Shown: positions 33,981 through 47,106, numbered from the stretch's first letter. The stretch is 64,000 nucleotides of DNA from Uloborus plumipes (GCA_038373865.1 JAXGGA010004662.1:21851-85850); one strand, 5' to 3'. A program made the numbers and translations. The notes: generated by a model not told the origin, from the letters alone.

Positions 33981-34908
33981 TAAGGTGACCGATTTTCCCT
34001 CCTCAAAACGGGACAGTATTCATTTTAGGCATCTGCAAGTGCATTTTTAAAAATAAAAAAATCTTTTTAAAAACAATAGTTAATGACAGATATGTACATT
34101 AATGAACGCTTAAAAGATTTGATGTAATTTTTCCTACAAATTTGCTTGAGTACTGTTGGTACACTGCAAAAAATGAACTGTTGTTTTTACAGTATAGTAC
34201 TGGCAGTTGAGGTTCCAATATAAAACTGTAAAATGCTTCGTAATAAACTGCAAAACTAGCAATTTTACAGTTTCATACTGTAAAGTTAGCAACTTTAGAG
34301 TTTCTTGCTGTAAAGTTAGCAGTTTTACAGTTTATTACTGTAAAATTTAGCTGTATTATACTGTAAAAACACCAGTATAATAATGGCAGCAGAAGTTCCA
34401 GTTTAAAGCTGTAAAATGCACACGATCGCGGTAATAAACTGTTAAATTAGCAATTTTACAGTTTATTACTGTAAAATTAGAAATGTTTACAAATTATTAC
34501 TATAAAATTAGATGTATTATACTGTAAAAACAACATTCATTTTCTACAGTGTAATAGTTTTAGATAAGAATGAAATTCTTGTCATAATTTCATACAATTT
34601 AAGTTAAAATCAGCATTGCTTTCAGAACTATGATTTGCAGCTGTTCGTTTAGGCTATCTCAAATTAACCATAAGCAAAAACACCCTTTCTATGAGTGTCA
34701 ACATTAAATATGTAAAATAATTGTATATGATTTAAATTTATGTGTATAAAAATGCTTAAGCAGCTCTATCCAGTGACTTTTAATTAAAGCATTCAGTTTT
34801 CTGTTCTGTCTCTTCAGAAAACGAGACATTTTAAAATGTGCTGGGAAAACGAAACAGCATACCTGAAAATGGGACTGCCGGTTCAGAATGGGATGTAAGG
34901 TCACCTTA
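33981..34908 (+). repeat. AAGGTGACC-type interspersed element, copy 2 (interrupted)
   Basis: Starts TAAGGTGACC and ends GGTCACCTTA, giving about 10-bp inverted ends. Aligned to copy 1 (3,411-3,960) it is contiguous except for a nested 390-bp MITE (34,162-34,551). An internal AAAACGGGACAG block near the left end resembles the GGGACTGCC and GGGAT blocks near the right end, extending the inverted ends imperfectly. Confidence 0.75.
34162..34551. mobile_element. CACTG-ended MITE of ACTGTAAAATT repeats
   Basis: Begins CACTGCAAAAAATGAACTG and ends TTTTCTACAGTG, flanked by TA on both sides (34,160-34,161 and 34,552-34,553). The interior is a series of AAACTGTAAAATTAGCAATT-like units in both orientations. 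The TA duplication and CACTG/CAGTG ends suggest a Tc1/mariner-related non-autonomous element. Relatives are at 35,694-35,921, 54,454-54,792 and about 61,235-61,427. Confidence 0.75.
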
Positions 34909-36600
34909 GCAATTCCATATAAAGGCTATATGTAGGCAACTAAGCAATTTTGAAAATCAGTTTACTTTTGAGCAAATGAATAAATGTAAGTTTTATGCAA
35001 AAAAAAAAAAAAATCAATGATTTTAAAACACTAAAAATTTGAACTTTGGTATGATATAAGACGTGACAGTTTTAAAAACTTGCTAAGATTCTAAGTGTAT
35101 TAGTTCGATGCAAAAAAAATAAAAATGCTGTAAATTATTTTTTCCGTCATGTTTCAAAAAAAAAAAAAAAGAATGAAAAAAAAACTCGTTTCGTATAACT
35201 ACAGGGATTTTCAGGCATTAATTGAAGACCTGCTATTTCCAACTTTTCAGAGGAAGGGGGGGGGGGGGGGGCAAAAAGTGCACTCTCAATGCACATTTTG
35301 CCTGAAAGCAACAAAGCCACGCCCAGGTACATGCAAAAACATTGATTTTTAAAAGCGCCGCCCCCTTCCCCCTTCTTTACCGACTCTTCTAAATGGCAGG
35401 CTTGATTAATTGACACATAACTTCAAACCCCTATTACGCCATGCGGAAGTTTTCATCAAATACAATAAAGAAAACAAAATTTTCAATTAAAAAGTAAATA
35501 AAATAGTCACTGGACCAGACTCACATTTTGAGCATCACTCTTTAACAAGTTCAAACAACAAAGCATTGTTGACAGCGTGGCAGTATTTGACAGTTTTAAC
35601 TAGGGCGTCGACGGGGTGAAAAGGGAATTCCAGGAATTTCAAAGCCTCTAACTTCGACTCCTTTTGATTTCGATACATTCCAATTAAAGTGCACTCTAAA
35701 AAATTATTGTTATTTTTGTAGTTTTATACAGCTACTTTTATAGTAATAAACTGTAAAATTTCTACTTTAACTGTACTAAACTGTAAAATTGCTAACTTTA
35801 CAGTAAATAACTGTAAAATTGCTAGTTTTGCAGTTAATTACTGTGTATTTTACAGTATTAAATTGGAACCTCGGCTGCCAGTATTATACTGTAAAAACAA
35901 CAGTTCATTTCTTGCAGTGTGGATTCAAAAAAAAAAAAAAACGAAAAGAAAGTCTTGTTGGGTTTCTGTCGAACATTAAAATGAAATTTGTTCATCACTT
36001 CCACAGCTCATTTTTATAAAAGTTCCGAAGGAAAAAAAAGCTAAGAAATCCTTTGACGCTCTGAAAGTTATCGCTTTTCTGATTATTTCGTTTCCTACAA
36101 CTAGATTATGGGACATCCTGAATGAAGAGGAAAATAATGTGCAGATCCTTCATCATTGGAACTAAAAATAGTATCTAAAGGACTTATACCCTTGTTATCT
36201 AAACCCACTGTGTATACCGTATCTTAGCAACAGTTGTCTAGAGTCATAAAATATTATATTCACAACGATCTGTCAAGGATTCTGACCGCAGAACATAAAG
36301 GTCTTTAGTTTGGGGTGTGGAGTGAAGGCGAAAAGACCCTTACAAGCCGGAATCGATTTTTTCCTCTGACCAGACGGTGAGAGGGGGGTTGAGAGGAGAA
36401 GAGAAATATTCTAAATTTAGAAAGCGAAGGATTATATGGTGCATTATTGTAAAATGCTCTTTGAGAAGAAATAAAAGTTACTAGTGTTATTGGCGCTATG
36501 GTTTTTCTTTAATGTTTATTTTATTGATCAGGATGAATGACTTGAGAAAACTAAGGAGGGGTGAATTTGAACATTTTTCAGTAGAGACGCCAATTAAATC
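34909..36600. repeat. Gene-free stretch with a MITE relative
   Basis: About 35,694-35,921 is a relative of the ACTGTAAAATT MITE, ending TTTCTTGCAGTG. About 35,195-35,400 has long G and C runs similar to hAT MITE interiors, but its ends are not clear. The rest is AT-rich with no gene seen. Confidence 0.55.
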
Positions 36601-36604
36601 TTAA

Positions 36605-37115
36605 CCCATTAATGCCTAGCCTCCCTTTTTAGGGACGGTCCAAACAATGGACCTGAATTTTCCAAAAATGAACATTTCAACCAAATAATAGTGTTCAATT
36701 AGTAGCTTGGTATTGTTTTAATTTATTATTAACAGATTGTAGCATATAACCATTGTAAAGTGTGTTCTGTAGCAGTTTTAATATGATTTTATCAAGAATT
36801 ACATCGTTCACAATCTGAAGAACAAAAAGCTAATTTCTTTAAATTCTTCCCAGCTTCCCAGTTTATGTTAATTGCTGTTTTTCTTTCTTCTGATGAAATT
36901 TCTTTTTAAATATTATATCGTAGGCAGAAAAAAAAATGTTAAACAAAGTATGCACCCTCTGGTGTCTATCGTAACTTTTTAGGGACGATTTTTCTTTCCT
37001 TAATAAAAAAATATTTCTTACATGATATTTTTTTAATTATTTTTCCCGCCCATTAAACACTATTTGTAACCAGTATACAAAATATCTTTGGAAAAAAATT
37101 TCAGGCATTAATGGG
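36605..37115. mobile_element. piggyBac-type MITE, copy 1
   Basis: The TIRs are CCCATTAATGCCT and complement AGGCATTAATGGG, flanked by TTAA on both sides (36,601-36,604 and 37,116-37,119). A TTAA target with CCC...GGG ends is diagnostic of piggyBac. 511 bp, non-coding. This copy lacks the hAT insertion found in copy 2 and shows its empty site near 36,960. Confidence 0.85.
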
Positions 37116-37119
37116 TTAA

Positions 37120-38669
37120 ATTGAGACCAATATTACGAGAAAGATGAATATGTTTTTTCAGAAATGCAGTCCCACAAAATGAAGAAAACCCGTGAACTGA
37201 TCAATAATCAATTAAAAGACAGAGAAACCACTTAATTTCGCAAAGTTTAATTTAGGTGATAATTAAACAATCAATTCAACCCACTTTTAGAGCATGTTTC
37301 TGATTGTCCCCCCCCCCATTCCACAATAAAAATCCTTTAAACCCGAGGTATAACCATCAGTAAATGTCTTTATTGTCGTCAAAGGGTGATTTTTGTGCTT
37401 GCCAGTTGCTTGTTCCAAATGGTTATATGGTTGGAATCTAATATCTCTGCAGAAATTTTTCTAGCATTGAATTTTCTAATTCTAAAGTTTCCTGGTATAA
37501 AGCTATTCGGGTTAAAAGTTTTCAGTTTTCCTAAGCCCTGCTGTAATAGAATTATTAAGAGCTCTTTGATATAATATTTTTGAATTACTATCTTTCTCAG
37601 TTAGGAATGTTCATTACTCAACCACGACATGATTTTTGGTTCATTTCGTCCAAAACCTATATAATTGGTCCTGAAGCAACAACATATTTTTTATAACACT
37701 AAATATATCAACACTTAATACGTACCTATTTCTACCGTAGCAGGCCAAATAACCGGTTGTGGTAGATGACGTTACTTTACACTAATAGTACTAATAAATA
37801 AATTAACAAACAAAAAACAGTTAAATATTAACTTTACATAAAAAAAGAAAAGAGGCCAGGAAGTTAAATGTGAAAAGCAATAAGATGATGTGCATATTTT
37901 CAATGCAAAAATTCATAGCCGATTTTTTGACCGACTAGCTATGTTTTCAATTTAGTGTTATTACAATCAATGTATTGTGATACAAGATCATCAAAATCTT
38001 TTATGTTTCCAACAACTTTGTTGATATCAGCACCAAGGTCGTGAATATTAGCAATATCCAGCATGCGATTAAATTTAAACAAAAGATTAAAGTTCATTAA
38101 AGTTCGGACAGCAATACCTCACAAAATAAGGACCAGTTTTAACTCATTTTAACATGCTGTAATTAGTGTTAAAATGCGTGTGCGCGTAACAAACGAGCTG
38201 TACATAAAGAGCCACTAGAGAGTGCATTGCTGCTGAACTCTTTAATTAAAAAATTTAAAACAAACAAAGTAACAAAGGTTATTCAACTGTTAGTGAATGA
38301 AAAAGATTTAATCATGAAAAAAAAGTTTGAAAGATTTGTTACAGAAGGATTGGATAAAATTTAGCGATACTTTTTAGTAGGATTATTTCTAAAAAATGTT
38401 ATGACGAAAAGCAATGACAAATGTTGCCTTTCTTAAAATTTCCAAAAACAAAAGACATGAACATTTTTGTAAGTTTAACTACAATTAATACGAATGCAAA
38501 AATGACGATTAGCGACAGGCTTTGGGACCAGATAGGCTGGTGCTAGTTAATTTATAAATTTCAAATGAAGGTCAAAAATCTTTTAAAACGTTAAACCCTT
38601 TGTAAGTGAGGGCTGCTTTCGGTAAACTTCCAAACGCCTATAACCCTGTCGAAATAGTAAGATGCCCAA
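37120..38669. other. Gene-free AT-rich stretch
   Basis: Apart from a short repeat at about 38,498-38,560 shared with 27,333-27,400, I see no gene, RNA fold or element end. Confidence 0.5.
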
Positions 38670-38673
38670 TTAA

Positions 38674-40103
38674 CCCATTAATGCCTGACATTTTTCCCCA
38701 AAGATATTTTGTATACTTGTTACAAACAGTGTTTAATGGACAGGAAAAATAATACAAAAAATATTATGTCAAAAATATTTTTTTGTATTAAGGAAAGAAA
38801 AATCGTTCCTTAAAAGTTACGACAGACCCCAGAGGCAGGGTGTAAAAAAATCAATGATTTTTTTGAAAAAATCAAAAAAATCGGATTTTTTTTATTTAAA
38901 TCAGATTTTTTTGATTTAAATCAGATTTTTTTGATTTAAATCGGATTTTTTTGATTTTTAAAAAAAAAATTAGAAACTTCAGTTATTAATTAATTTTTAT
39001 TTATGAACAACTTACCTTTAAGTTTTTAAAAATACAAAAACACCTTTGAAGTAAAGCTTCACCAGTAAGAAACCCAGAAAAAAGTGTTAGGAGCCAATCT
39101 GAAAATAATCCTGTCTACTAGCTAGGATAAAAATCAAATGGGGCAGGAAGCTCAACCGAATCCTCACTTCATTCAGCCCCTCCCCTCTTTATTTTGCTTT
39201 TGTTTTGTAAAGCTGGAATATGTTCCATTTCAGCCACTAATAAAGACTGCCCCCCCCTCCCCCCCCCCCAGTTGCTAATGCAAGGCATAGAAAATTCATC
39301 TTCTTTTTGGTTGTTTTTGTTTTTTCTTTTCACTGAAAGTATATCACACACATTCTATCATGTCCCTCCCCCCTCAATTCACTCTTTGCAACACCTGCCC
39401 TGCAGCTGCATGCATTTTCTTTATTTGACATATTAGACAACAAATAGCACTATTTTTGCATACATATTATTTGGACTGCAACCTTCCAGCATCTGTGGAG
39501 GGGGGATGAGTAGGATTACTTTTCCATTTATTAGATGGAAATCAAAGCTCTAAAAGAAAATGGTAAAAATAATGAAATTGGGATTGTCCAAGAGAATTTT
39601 TTAAGGATTAAAATAAAAAGTGATTTAAATCAATGATTTTTTTTAAAAAATCAATTGATTTAAATCGCGATTTAAATCACTGATTTAAATCAATTGATTT
39701 AAATCATTGACACCCTGCCCAGAGGGTACATACTTTTTTTACTTAATTTTTTTTATGCCTACGATATAATATTTAAAAGGACATTTTATAAGAAGAAATA
39801 AAATCAGCAATTAACATAAACTGGGAAGCTGGGAATAACTTTGAAAACTTAGCTTTTTTTCTTGAAATTGTGGACGATGTAATTTTTGATAAAGATCATA
39901 TTAAACCGGCTACAAAACACACATTACAATGGTTATCTGCTGCAATCTGTTAATAACGAATTGAAACAATACCAAGGTACTAATTGAACACTATTATTTG
40001 GTTGAAATGTTTATTTTGGGGAAATTCAGACCCTTTTTTGGATTAATGCCTTTTTTGGATTAATGCCTAGAGTCCCTAAAAAGGGACGCTAGGCATTAAT
40101 GGG
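38674..40103. mobile_element. piggyBac-type MITE, copy 2, with nested hAT element
   Basis: Same TIRs as copy 1 in the opposite orientation, flanked by TTAA (38,670-38,673 and 40,104-40,107). Without the 882-bp insertion and its duplication it is about 540 bp. A short local duplication of TTTTTTGGATTAATGCC lies near 40,040. Confidence 0.85.
38836..39717. mobile_element. hAT-type element with GATTTAAATC arrays
   Basis: Ends CAGGGTGTAAAAAAATCAATG and ATTGACACCCTG. The flanking 8-bp duplication CCCAGAGG is perfect (38,828-38,835 and 39,718-39,725), and piggyBac copy 1 has the single-copy site. Both ends are packed with GATTTAAATC-type repeats in inverted orientation. The interior (about 39,000-39,600) has C-rich runs and no transposase. 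An 8-bp duplication with CAG ends places it in hAT. Confidence 0.85.
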
Positions 40104-40107
40104 TTAA

Positions 40108-43100
40108 GCACTGAACATTTTCTCCCTCAATATTTTTGTTCTATGTTGATAGTACAAACTCCTAAAAATGTTATTGAAACAAAATTGAAACTGCAATAAA
40201 AACTCTGTTCTATAAGTTATTAAGACGGACTTTCCATACATAGAATTAACTAAATTGTTTTTTGAAAATGCTATTTGAAATGAGTAATGAAAAAAAAAAC
40301 TTTTCCTGCGCTTTGCTTAAAAATATAAAAGCAACTTCTGCGCCATTTATTTTTTTCTTTTCAATAATGATCATTTGCCATGAAATGAGTCACATTCGTT
40401 CCACATACTTTCCGCGACCTTAAAAATCCATATTTTACGAATAGGGGAAAAAAAGTAATTACATCAAAAAACGAGCCTGAGCTCAAAAATTGAATCAAGT
40501 TTTTTGCACAAGCCTTGTTTGAATCCAGCGCAACTTGAAAGATGTATTCTTCGGTGGCACGCAAATAGATCACACAATAAGAGAAAAATGGAGTACTTTT
40601 TCACTTTATCATATGTTCCATTAACCATGACATCGTCTGCGATTCAGATAAATGTTGTGTGATTTATACTCTCGAATTCAACATTGCTTCAAGATATCTG
40701 GAACCCATTCCTGTCGACAAATAGCACGACATAAAAACATGAAAACTACTCTTTTTCCCCTAAACAAATGAGTTAGAAAAACAAGGAAACGTTTTTTGAA
40801 TCCAAAGTAGAAATTGATGGTACGGTAATTTATTTACTAATTTTAATTGATATCTAATTTTTAATTTAATGTGTCATTACTATTGATAAAGCCAAGCGTT
40901 TGAAACAGAATAGAATGTAACTATGATTAAAAAATAAGGATAGCAAGGGATTAGGATTGCAAAGGATATAAGGATTTGCAAAAATAAGGATAGCAAAAAT
41001 AAGTGATTATTATGATTATTATCTGAGACCGACAAAAATTGTTGAACCTTAGGAGACAGAAGTATATTTCAGACGACAGATAAATTATTACCCAAATTTT
41101 ATGGGAAAAATCCAGAATAGCATGGTTTCTGAATGATTCTTGTTATGAAAAAACTAGTCTACTGTCTGATTTTCTCAGGTAAAACCTTCCGCGTATTTAC
41201 GCATGCGCCAGGTCTTCTCTGATCTTACCAAAATAGGGGTGATAAGTAAGATAACAATAAGGGGAAGAATAATAAGAAACATTTCAAGCTGTATCAAACA
41301 ACGTATAACGATGCTAATTTCAAATATATAGTTTCGTTGAATATTTCAAAAGGACAGCAAAAATGCAAGTTTTAAATTGAAAACTTCGGAAAGTTTTGAC
41401 TCACAACACATCACCCCTTTCTTTAAGTGGAATGGCGGCTCGCGAGTACTAGACGCGGTTTTCACGGACGACAGTAGTCACCGGTGTATTTTTTTTAGAC
41501 ACCCGGGGATTTCATGAAACCAGGTTTTTATTATTCACTGGTATAATTATTGACACTAGTAATAATTTTGGGATATTTGATAGGAATAAAGGTAATAGTA
41601 GTAATTTCCAAATGCAACCTATGAAGGAATTTTGAATGTTTAGCTACATTTGCTAGAGATTTTAAACATAACATAAATTTATTATACCGAAATTTTGCCA
41701 AACAGCAATTCATAAAATAAGATACGAGATTTGAGTCTGAAAACAATTTTTGAACTTACTTTTTAATTAAAGTACTTAACAGGTTGTGTGTACGAAACTG
41801 CTAAATTCAGATGAACGAAAGTAAAAAATACATATAAATGCCTCAATTACAGCTTATAAGCAAATGATCAATAAGAACTTTTTTATTTTTTTCAAAGCTA
41901 CATACACCGAAAGAAAAAAAAGCATTTGAATTTTCCATAAAAAATGCGCATTATTTAAAATAAGATATTTCCGTACCTGTCAACATCGGTGTAACGATGT
42001 ATGGATACGTACACTACAGTAAAATGTTGAGTAATATTAAAGAACATGTATAAAAAGCACGTTTTAAGCTTTTCCAACAATTGTTTTAGGATACTAGAAC
42101 AAAACGAGCAGCTCCATAAAAAAATACATATTTAAGTCACAGATCACTCAGCTAGGTATTTGTATGGGTCTGACACGCTTTACGAAATAAAAACTAGGAG
42201 ATAAATTTTTCAAGTTCTGTGAGTACTCGCAAAACAAAAGACAATGCAGCTATAAAGAGGAGAATTGTCAGATGGTTATATTTTTTATGTTTTGATTGTT
42301 CCTCGTATTTTCGATAAAATAGTTTGAGAGACATGTGTTTTATATAACCTTTATTTTACTTTTCAAGCTCAAAGGCATTTATTCAATATATAGCTCATAC
42401 AGTGAAACCTGTGTAATTTGATCGCTCGCGGTGCAGTACTTAGGCGGTCAACTTAGACAAATGGCCAAATCATAAAGAGTAGTAATGAAAACATTTTTTT
42501 TTAAATCATTTCCTGCATCATGCTTTCATTTTTTAGCTACTAAATTAAAATTCTTGGAGTCACTTTCAAATTGCTTGACATTATTTTAAAGCAATGAGTA
42601 AAAAAGATATTTAAACATTTTTAGAGAATATTTACCAAAATATCATACAAATTTAAAATTTCAGTAAATTGATTTAAAAAAATCTTATTGTTTGGGAAAA
42701 GTTACTAACTTAATATTAGCAATTCTTAAAAATTCATAACCGATCAAAAACGAAGCTAGGCACATTTTCTGGGACTTATAATCAGCGTAACACTTTTCAA
42801 TAAAATGTTATTTTCAAAAACAGAATAATTGTAATAATACGATAAAATTCTTATTTAATTAAGTTTTAACAAATAACCAAGGGGTCAACTTTCAAAATTT
42901 ACTTTTTTTTTTCAATAGGGTTGATCGGTGCACGTTTACGCGGATTTTTTCCAATGATTTCTCAAATTTTTATGCTTCATTTCAGGAAATTTTTAACGTT
43001 ATGAACTTATGAAGCAGTTAATAAAGTTTAAGTCTGAGCATTCAGTTTTCCCCTGTTTGAATAAATAAGCGTCAAAAAAATAATTTTTAGGTGAAAGTCT

Positions 43101-43439
43101 GTTGCTGTACTTAAGGGGAAATATTAAAGAACAATTAATGAAAAACGAAAACGCATTCGAGATTCGGCAATGATTTTTAGTATAACGGAAAAATATTTGT
43201 TTCATAATAGGCCTGAATATTAATCAAGAGAAAACTGACTGGTCAAGGCCGAACTTTACTAACAACCAGTTCTTTGTCACGTGTATTGCCAAGAAAGAAA
43301 CATTAAAAAGAGTGAAAACTCATGATAAGCTTAAGATGTATGGTTATTAATTGTTTTCATCCATCAAATTTTTTTTTAGGAAGTCGCATGCTTTATTAGG
43401 TTAACAGCATAAGTTAATTATTTCATGTTAAAGGTTTCT
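40108..43439. other. Gene-free AT-rich stretch
   Basis: AT-rich with a local AAGGATAGCAA patch near 40,930-41,005 and a GC-richer patch near 41,430-41,510. About 42,397-42,480 begins ACAGTGAAACCTGTGTAA, which may be a decayed TIR. No gene seen. Confidence 0.45.
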
Positions 43440-44820
43440 TTTGCATAAACGATTTTCTGCCGGTTGGTTATATAAAGCTTATTCAAAAACTTTCCAGTGA
43501 TATGTTTTTATTTTGTTTTTGGAAAAAAACTTGAAATTCTATTAATGTAACACATAGTTTCAAAAAAGTGTTACATAAATATATCGTATTAATCCATTTT
43601 TTGAAAAAATATACCTTAAGGTTCATGAGATTGTGTCTGTAAAACCACTTTTACGGTGCAATGAGTGATTAGGCAGTAAAGTTTCAATACAGGTTAACGG
43701 CTGATGACCGAGGCGCAGTAAAAAGAATAATGTAACAAAACATATGATTCACAAAAACGAATTCAAAATAACGAATGCATGCTAAATATTTTCGCAGAGT
43801 GTCTACTATGAATCTAAAATTTAAAAAAAAAGGGAAAAAGAAAAACAAAATGCGGATTGTCCTTTTTAGCCTACTTTCCCGTTAAAAATGAAAGAAAGAC
43901 GAAAAAAGTAGTAAAAGTAGCTTAATGCATCTAAAAAATATCGCCAAGTCCAAAACATATCGCCAAGTTAAAAAAAAATATCGCCAAGTCCAAAAAATAT
44001 CGCCAAGTAAAAAAAATAATAAGGTAAAATGAATATCGAAAAATTAAAAATTTGAAAGTAGGGTATTGATAGGGGAATTGTAGGGGAATTTGTGTGTCGG
44101 TCGGTCGGTCTGTCGGCCTGTCTGTCCCCCCCCTAATAACTTTTGAATGAACATTCCGATTTTGACAAACTTTTTTTTGTTGGAAAGATCTCGGCGAGTA
44201 CAGCTCATTCCCATATTTGATTTTTCGATTTGAACAATTTTTGGTTCAATTTTGAACCGTTCAAACAACCTGTCCCGCGATGCTAACTTTTGAGTGAACA
44301 GTCCGATCTGAACAAACTTATTTTTGTTCGAAAGATCTTTTCAAGGATACTTCATTCCCGTATTTACATTTTCGATTTGAACAATTTTTCGTTCAACATT
44401 GAACCGTTCAAGCAACCTTTCCCCACCTAATAACTTTTGAGTGAACCGTCCGAATGGAATAAACTTTTTTTTGTTTGAAAGATCTCGGAGAGGCTTTCCC
44501 ATACATTCTCATATTTCGCTTTTTGATTTGAACCATTTTTCGTTCAATACTGAACAGTTCAGAAAAAAAAATTAACGTTAGCGTCTACGGGGAATTTAAG
44601 TTGAATGTTGATCGTGAACTTAAAGTCGGATTTCCTTCAAACTAACTTTGTAAGAAAATGGTTTTGATATATAATGTTTGTAAAGTACTTTTCTGAGTAA
44701 TCTTCCGTGAGGACTCTGATTCCGACCCCGACTCCGCAAACATGGCGGAAATGCAGGCTCAGAAAAAAAAAATGACTGACTGTGCAGACGATTTTTTGTT
44801 TATTTATTCATTTGTTTTAT

Positions 44821-44851
<31 letters not shown>

Positions 44852-46205
44852 TTTCATTGGCAGACGATTTTTTTTGTAACAAAAATTTTTCCTTCACGCG
44901 AACATTTTATTCTTTATTTATATTTAACAACTGGCAACGGATTAAAAATAAAATTCGAGACCTTTTATTAACGAACGAGGTTTTTTTTCCTTTCTTTGAT
45001 AAAATGTGTTTCGATGTTCTTTGTACTTTTATTTTATTTATTATTATTTTTTATTTTGAAAACGATTGTGAAATTTTTCTACGGAAGAACTATAACAGTT
45101 ACATTCTTTAAAAGGTGCGACAAAACTTTTTTACTTGTTTATTTACTTTTTACGAGTCCGTTTCATCTGATGAGAGGGGTATATTTTGCTTTTCGAAATT
45201 AGCTCTAAGTGCTAAAAAGGTATGTTTGGCATAATTTTCAGTCTCAGATAATCAAGAGAATAATGGTCAGATGCGAGAATGCCGATGTCGATGTACGGGA
45301 AAGTAGGCTCGTTTAGTTCTTGACAGAACTTCTTGTTAAAATAAACGATTTTATGCTTTCGTAAAAATGTGGGAAAAAATTGTAAAAGAGTGAGATATTA
45401 AAATATCTTGGGAAAAAAAATCAAGTAATTAGAAATTCATTTGATCTATTGCTTAATTTCAGAAAACGTGTTTTATTACTACTCAGAAAACTTTTCATTC
45501 CAAAATAAAACCTGCAGATTCTTATGAATGTATCTGCAAAACCACTTTTACGGTACAATCAGTGATTAGGCAGTAAAGTTTCTATACAGATTAGAGGCTA
45601 ATGACTGGGACACAGTAAAAAGAATGATGTAACAAATCGAATTATTTACGGAAACGAACTGAAAACAACGAATAAAAACTAAATCTTTTCGCAGAGTATT
45701 ATATACTATGAAATCAAAATTTAATGATGATGATGATGATAATAATAAAAATAATTTTTTACGTGAATTTTCCTTTTTTAAATAAACGAGTTTCTGCTTT
45801 CGGAAAAGCTTATTTAAAAAATTGCAAAAGAGTGAGATATTGCAGTAATTTGAAAAAAAATCAAGAAACTAGAAATTTAATTGGTCTGTTACATAATTTT
45901 AAAACATGTCTTATATAACTACGTAGAAAAACCTTTTATTCTACAAAAAAAAAAAACTTACAAATTCTTCTGAGTGTGTATGTAAAACCACTTTTACGGC
46001 ACAATCAGGGATTAGACAGAAAAGTTTCTGTGCAGTTTAGCAGCTGGTGACAGATGCAGTAAGAAGAATAATGTAACAATCTCGAATCGAAGGAAACGGA
46101 CTGAAAATCACGAAAATAAGTTAAATATCTCCGCAGAGTACATACTATGAAATTAGTATTTGAAAAAAAAGGACAGAAAAGAAATGGATAAATAATGCGG
46201 ATTTT
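43440..46205 (+). repeat. ~430-bp tandem repeat array split by composite element copy 3
   Basis: Three units: about 43,443-43,867, 45,338-45,772 and 45,773-46,205. Each starts near ATAAACGATTTTCTGC and contains AAAACCACTTTTACGG and GCAGTAAAGTTTC. The first and second units are separated by the composite element at 43,868-45,337, whereas units 2 and 3 abut directly, which reveals the insertion point. Confidence 0.8.
43868..45337 (-). mobile_element. Composite repetitive element, copy 3 (inverted)
   Basis: Reverse orientation of copies 1 and 2: it starts AGCCTACTTTCCCGTT and ends TTCTTGACAGAACTTCTTGTT. It contains four 19-bp minisatellite units (43,935-44,010), three ~147-bp units and the A/T-rich leader with TTA repeats at about 44,826-44,850. 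Frames such as the one at 44,268-44,044 are translated repeat units. Confidence 0.85.
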
Positions 46206-46810
46206 TTTTCTAATACAAATGACTGTTTAGGCAGTTATTTTGATTTAACTTTATGATATAGTACCAAACAAGTGTTTTAAAACTTAGAGATCAAATTCTA
46301 AAATATGTCTGTACTTCGTTTCAAGTCTACTAAAATTTTTTTAGTGCAAGTAGGCACAGTACCATTCACTGTAACATTTCAGGTAGCCTATATCATAGAA
46401 ATTGATGGCATTAAAATTGACCAACTTGTCATCACAGTAATAATGGAAAACCTGGCGTTTGTTGTCTTTATGACAGGATTTTAATCGTTAATTATGAGTT
46501 TTTATCATTGCGTGATATAGAAAGTATAGGACAAATAAATGCTTAAAACCCATGATTACTCAAAAACTGTGGGTGATGGAAAAATTCTAATTGGATAAAT
46601 TTGAAATCAGCGTCAAAAATTACCATAGAAACACTATAAATGTTTCATTTAGCAAAATTCTTGTCAATCAGTACAATTTTCAAGTGGTCCGACAGAAAAT
46701 TAATCTTTCTCATTTTTGCAGTCGTTATTAAATGTACTCAAGAAAATGAATGGATTGGATTCTTTATGTTTTGACTTATAAATTGTTGCGAAAAAATTAC
46801 TTTTGTCGTA

Positions 46811-47106
46811 CACTGTTAAAACTACAGGTTGCACAAGGCACCTTTAAGTGTGAAACATTGTAGCACCAGCGGCACCCCTTGAGGGGTGTCACTTGACTCC
46901 CTATGGCACTTTAAGGTGCCATTTGGCTCCTTAGGGTGACATGGGGCACCCATCGAGTGCCAAAAGACACACAATGGTGCCACATGGAATCAAATGGCAC
47001 CTTCAAGGGACACCATTGGGAGTCAAGTGGCACCCCTCAGGGAGTGCCGCTGGTGCTACAACGTTTCACACTTAAAGGTGTCTTGTGCAACCTGTAGTTT
47101 TAAGTG
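46811..47106. mobile_element. GGCACC-rich hairpin MITE
   Basis: Starts CACTGTTAAAACTACAGG and ends with the complement, TA on both sides (46,809-46,810 and 47,107-47,108). The TIRs are about 80 bp, including GCACCAGCGGCAC. The centre is rich in GGCACC/GGTGCC words in both orientations. 296 bp, non-coding. The TA duplication suggests Tc1/mariner mobilisation. Confidence 0.85.

Noticed and set aside
35195..35400. hAT MITE with G-runs
   Set aside because: Interior resembles such MITEs, but I could not find matching ends or an 8-bp duplication.
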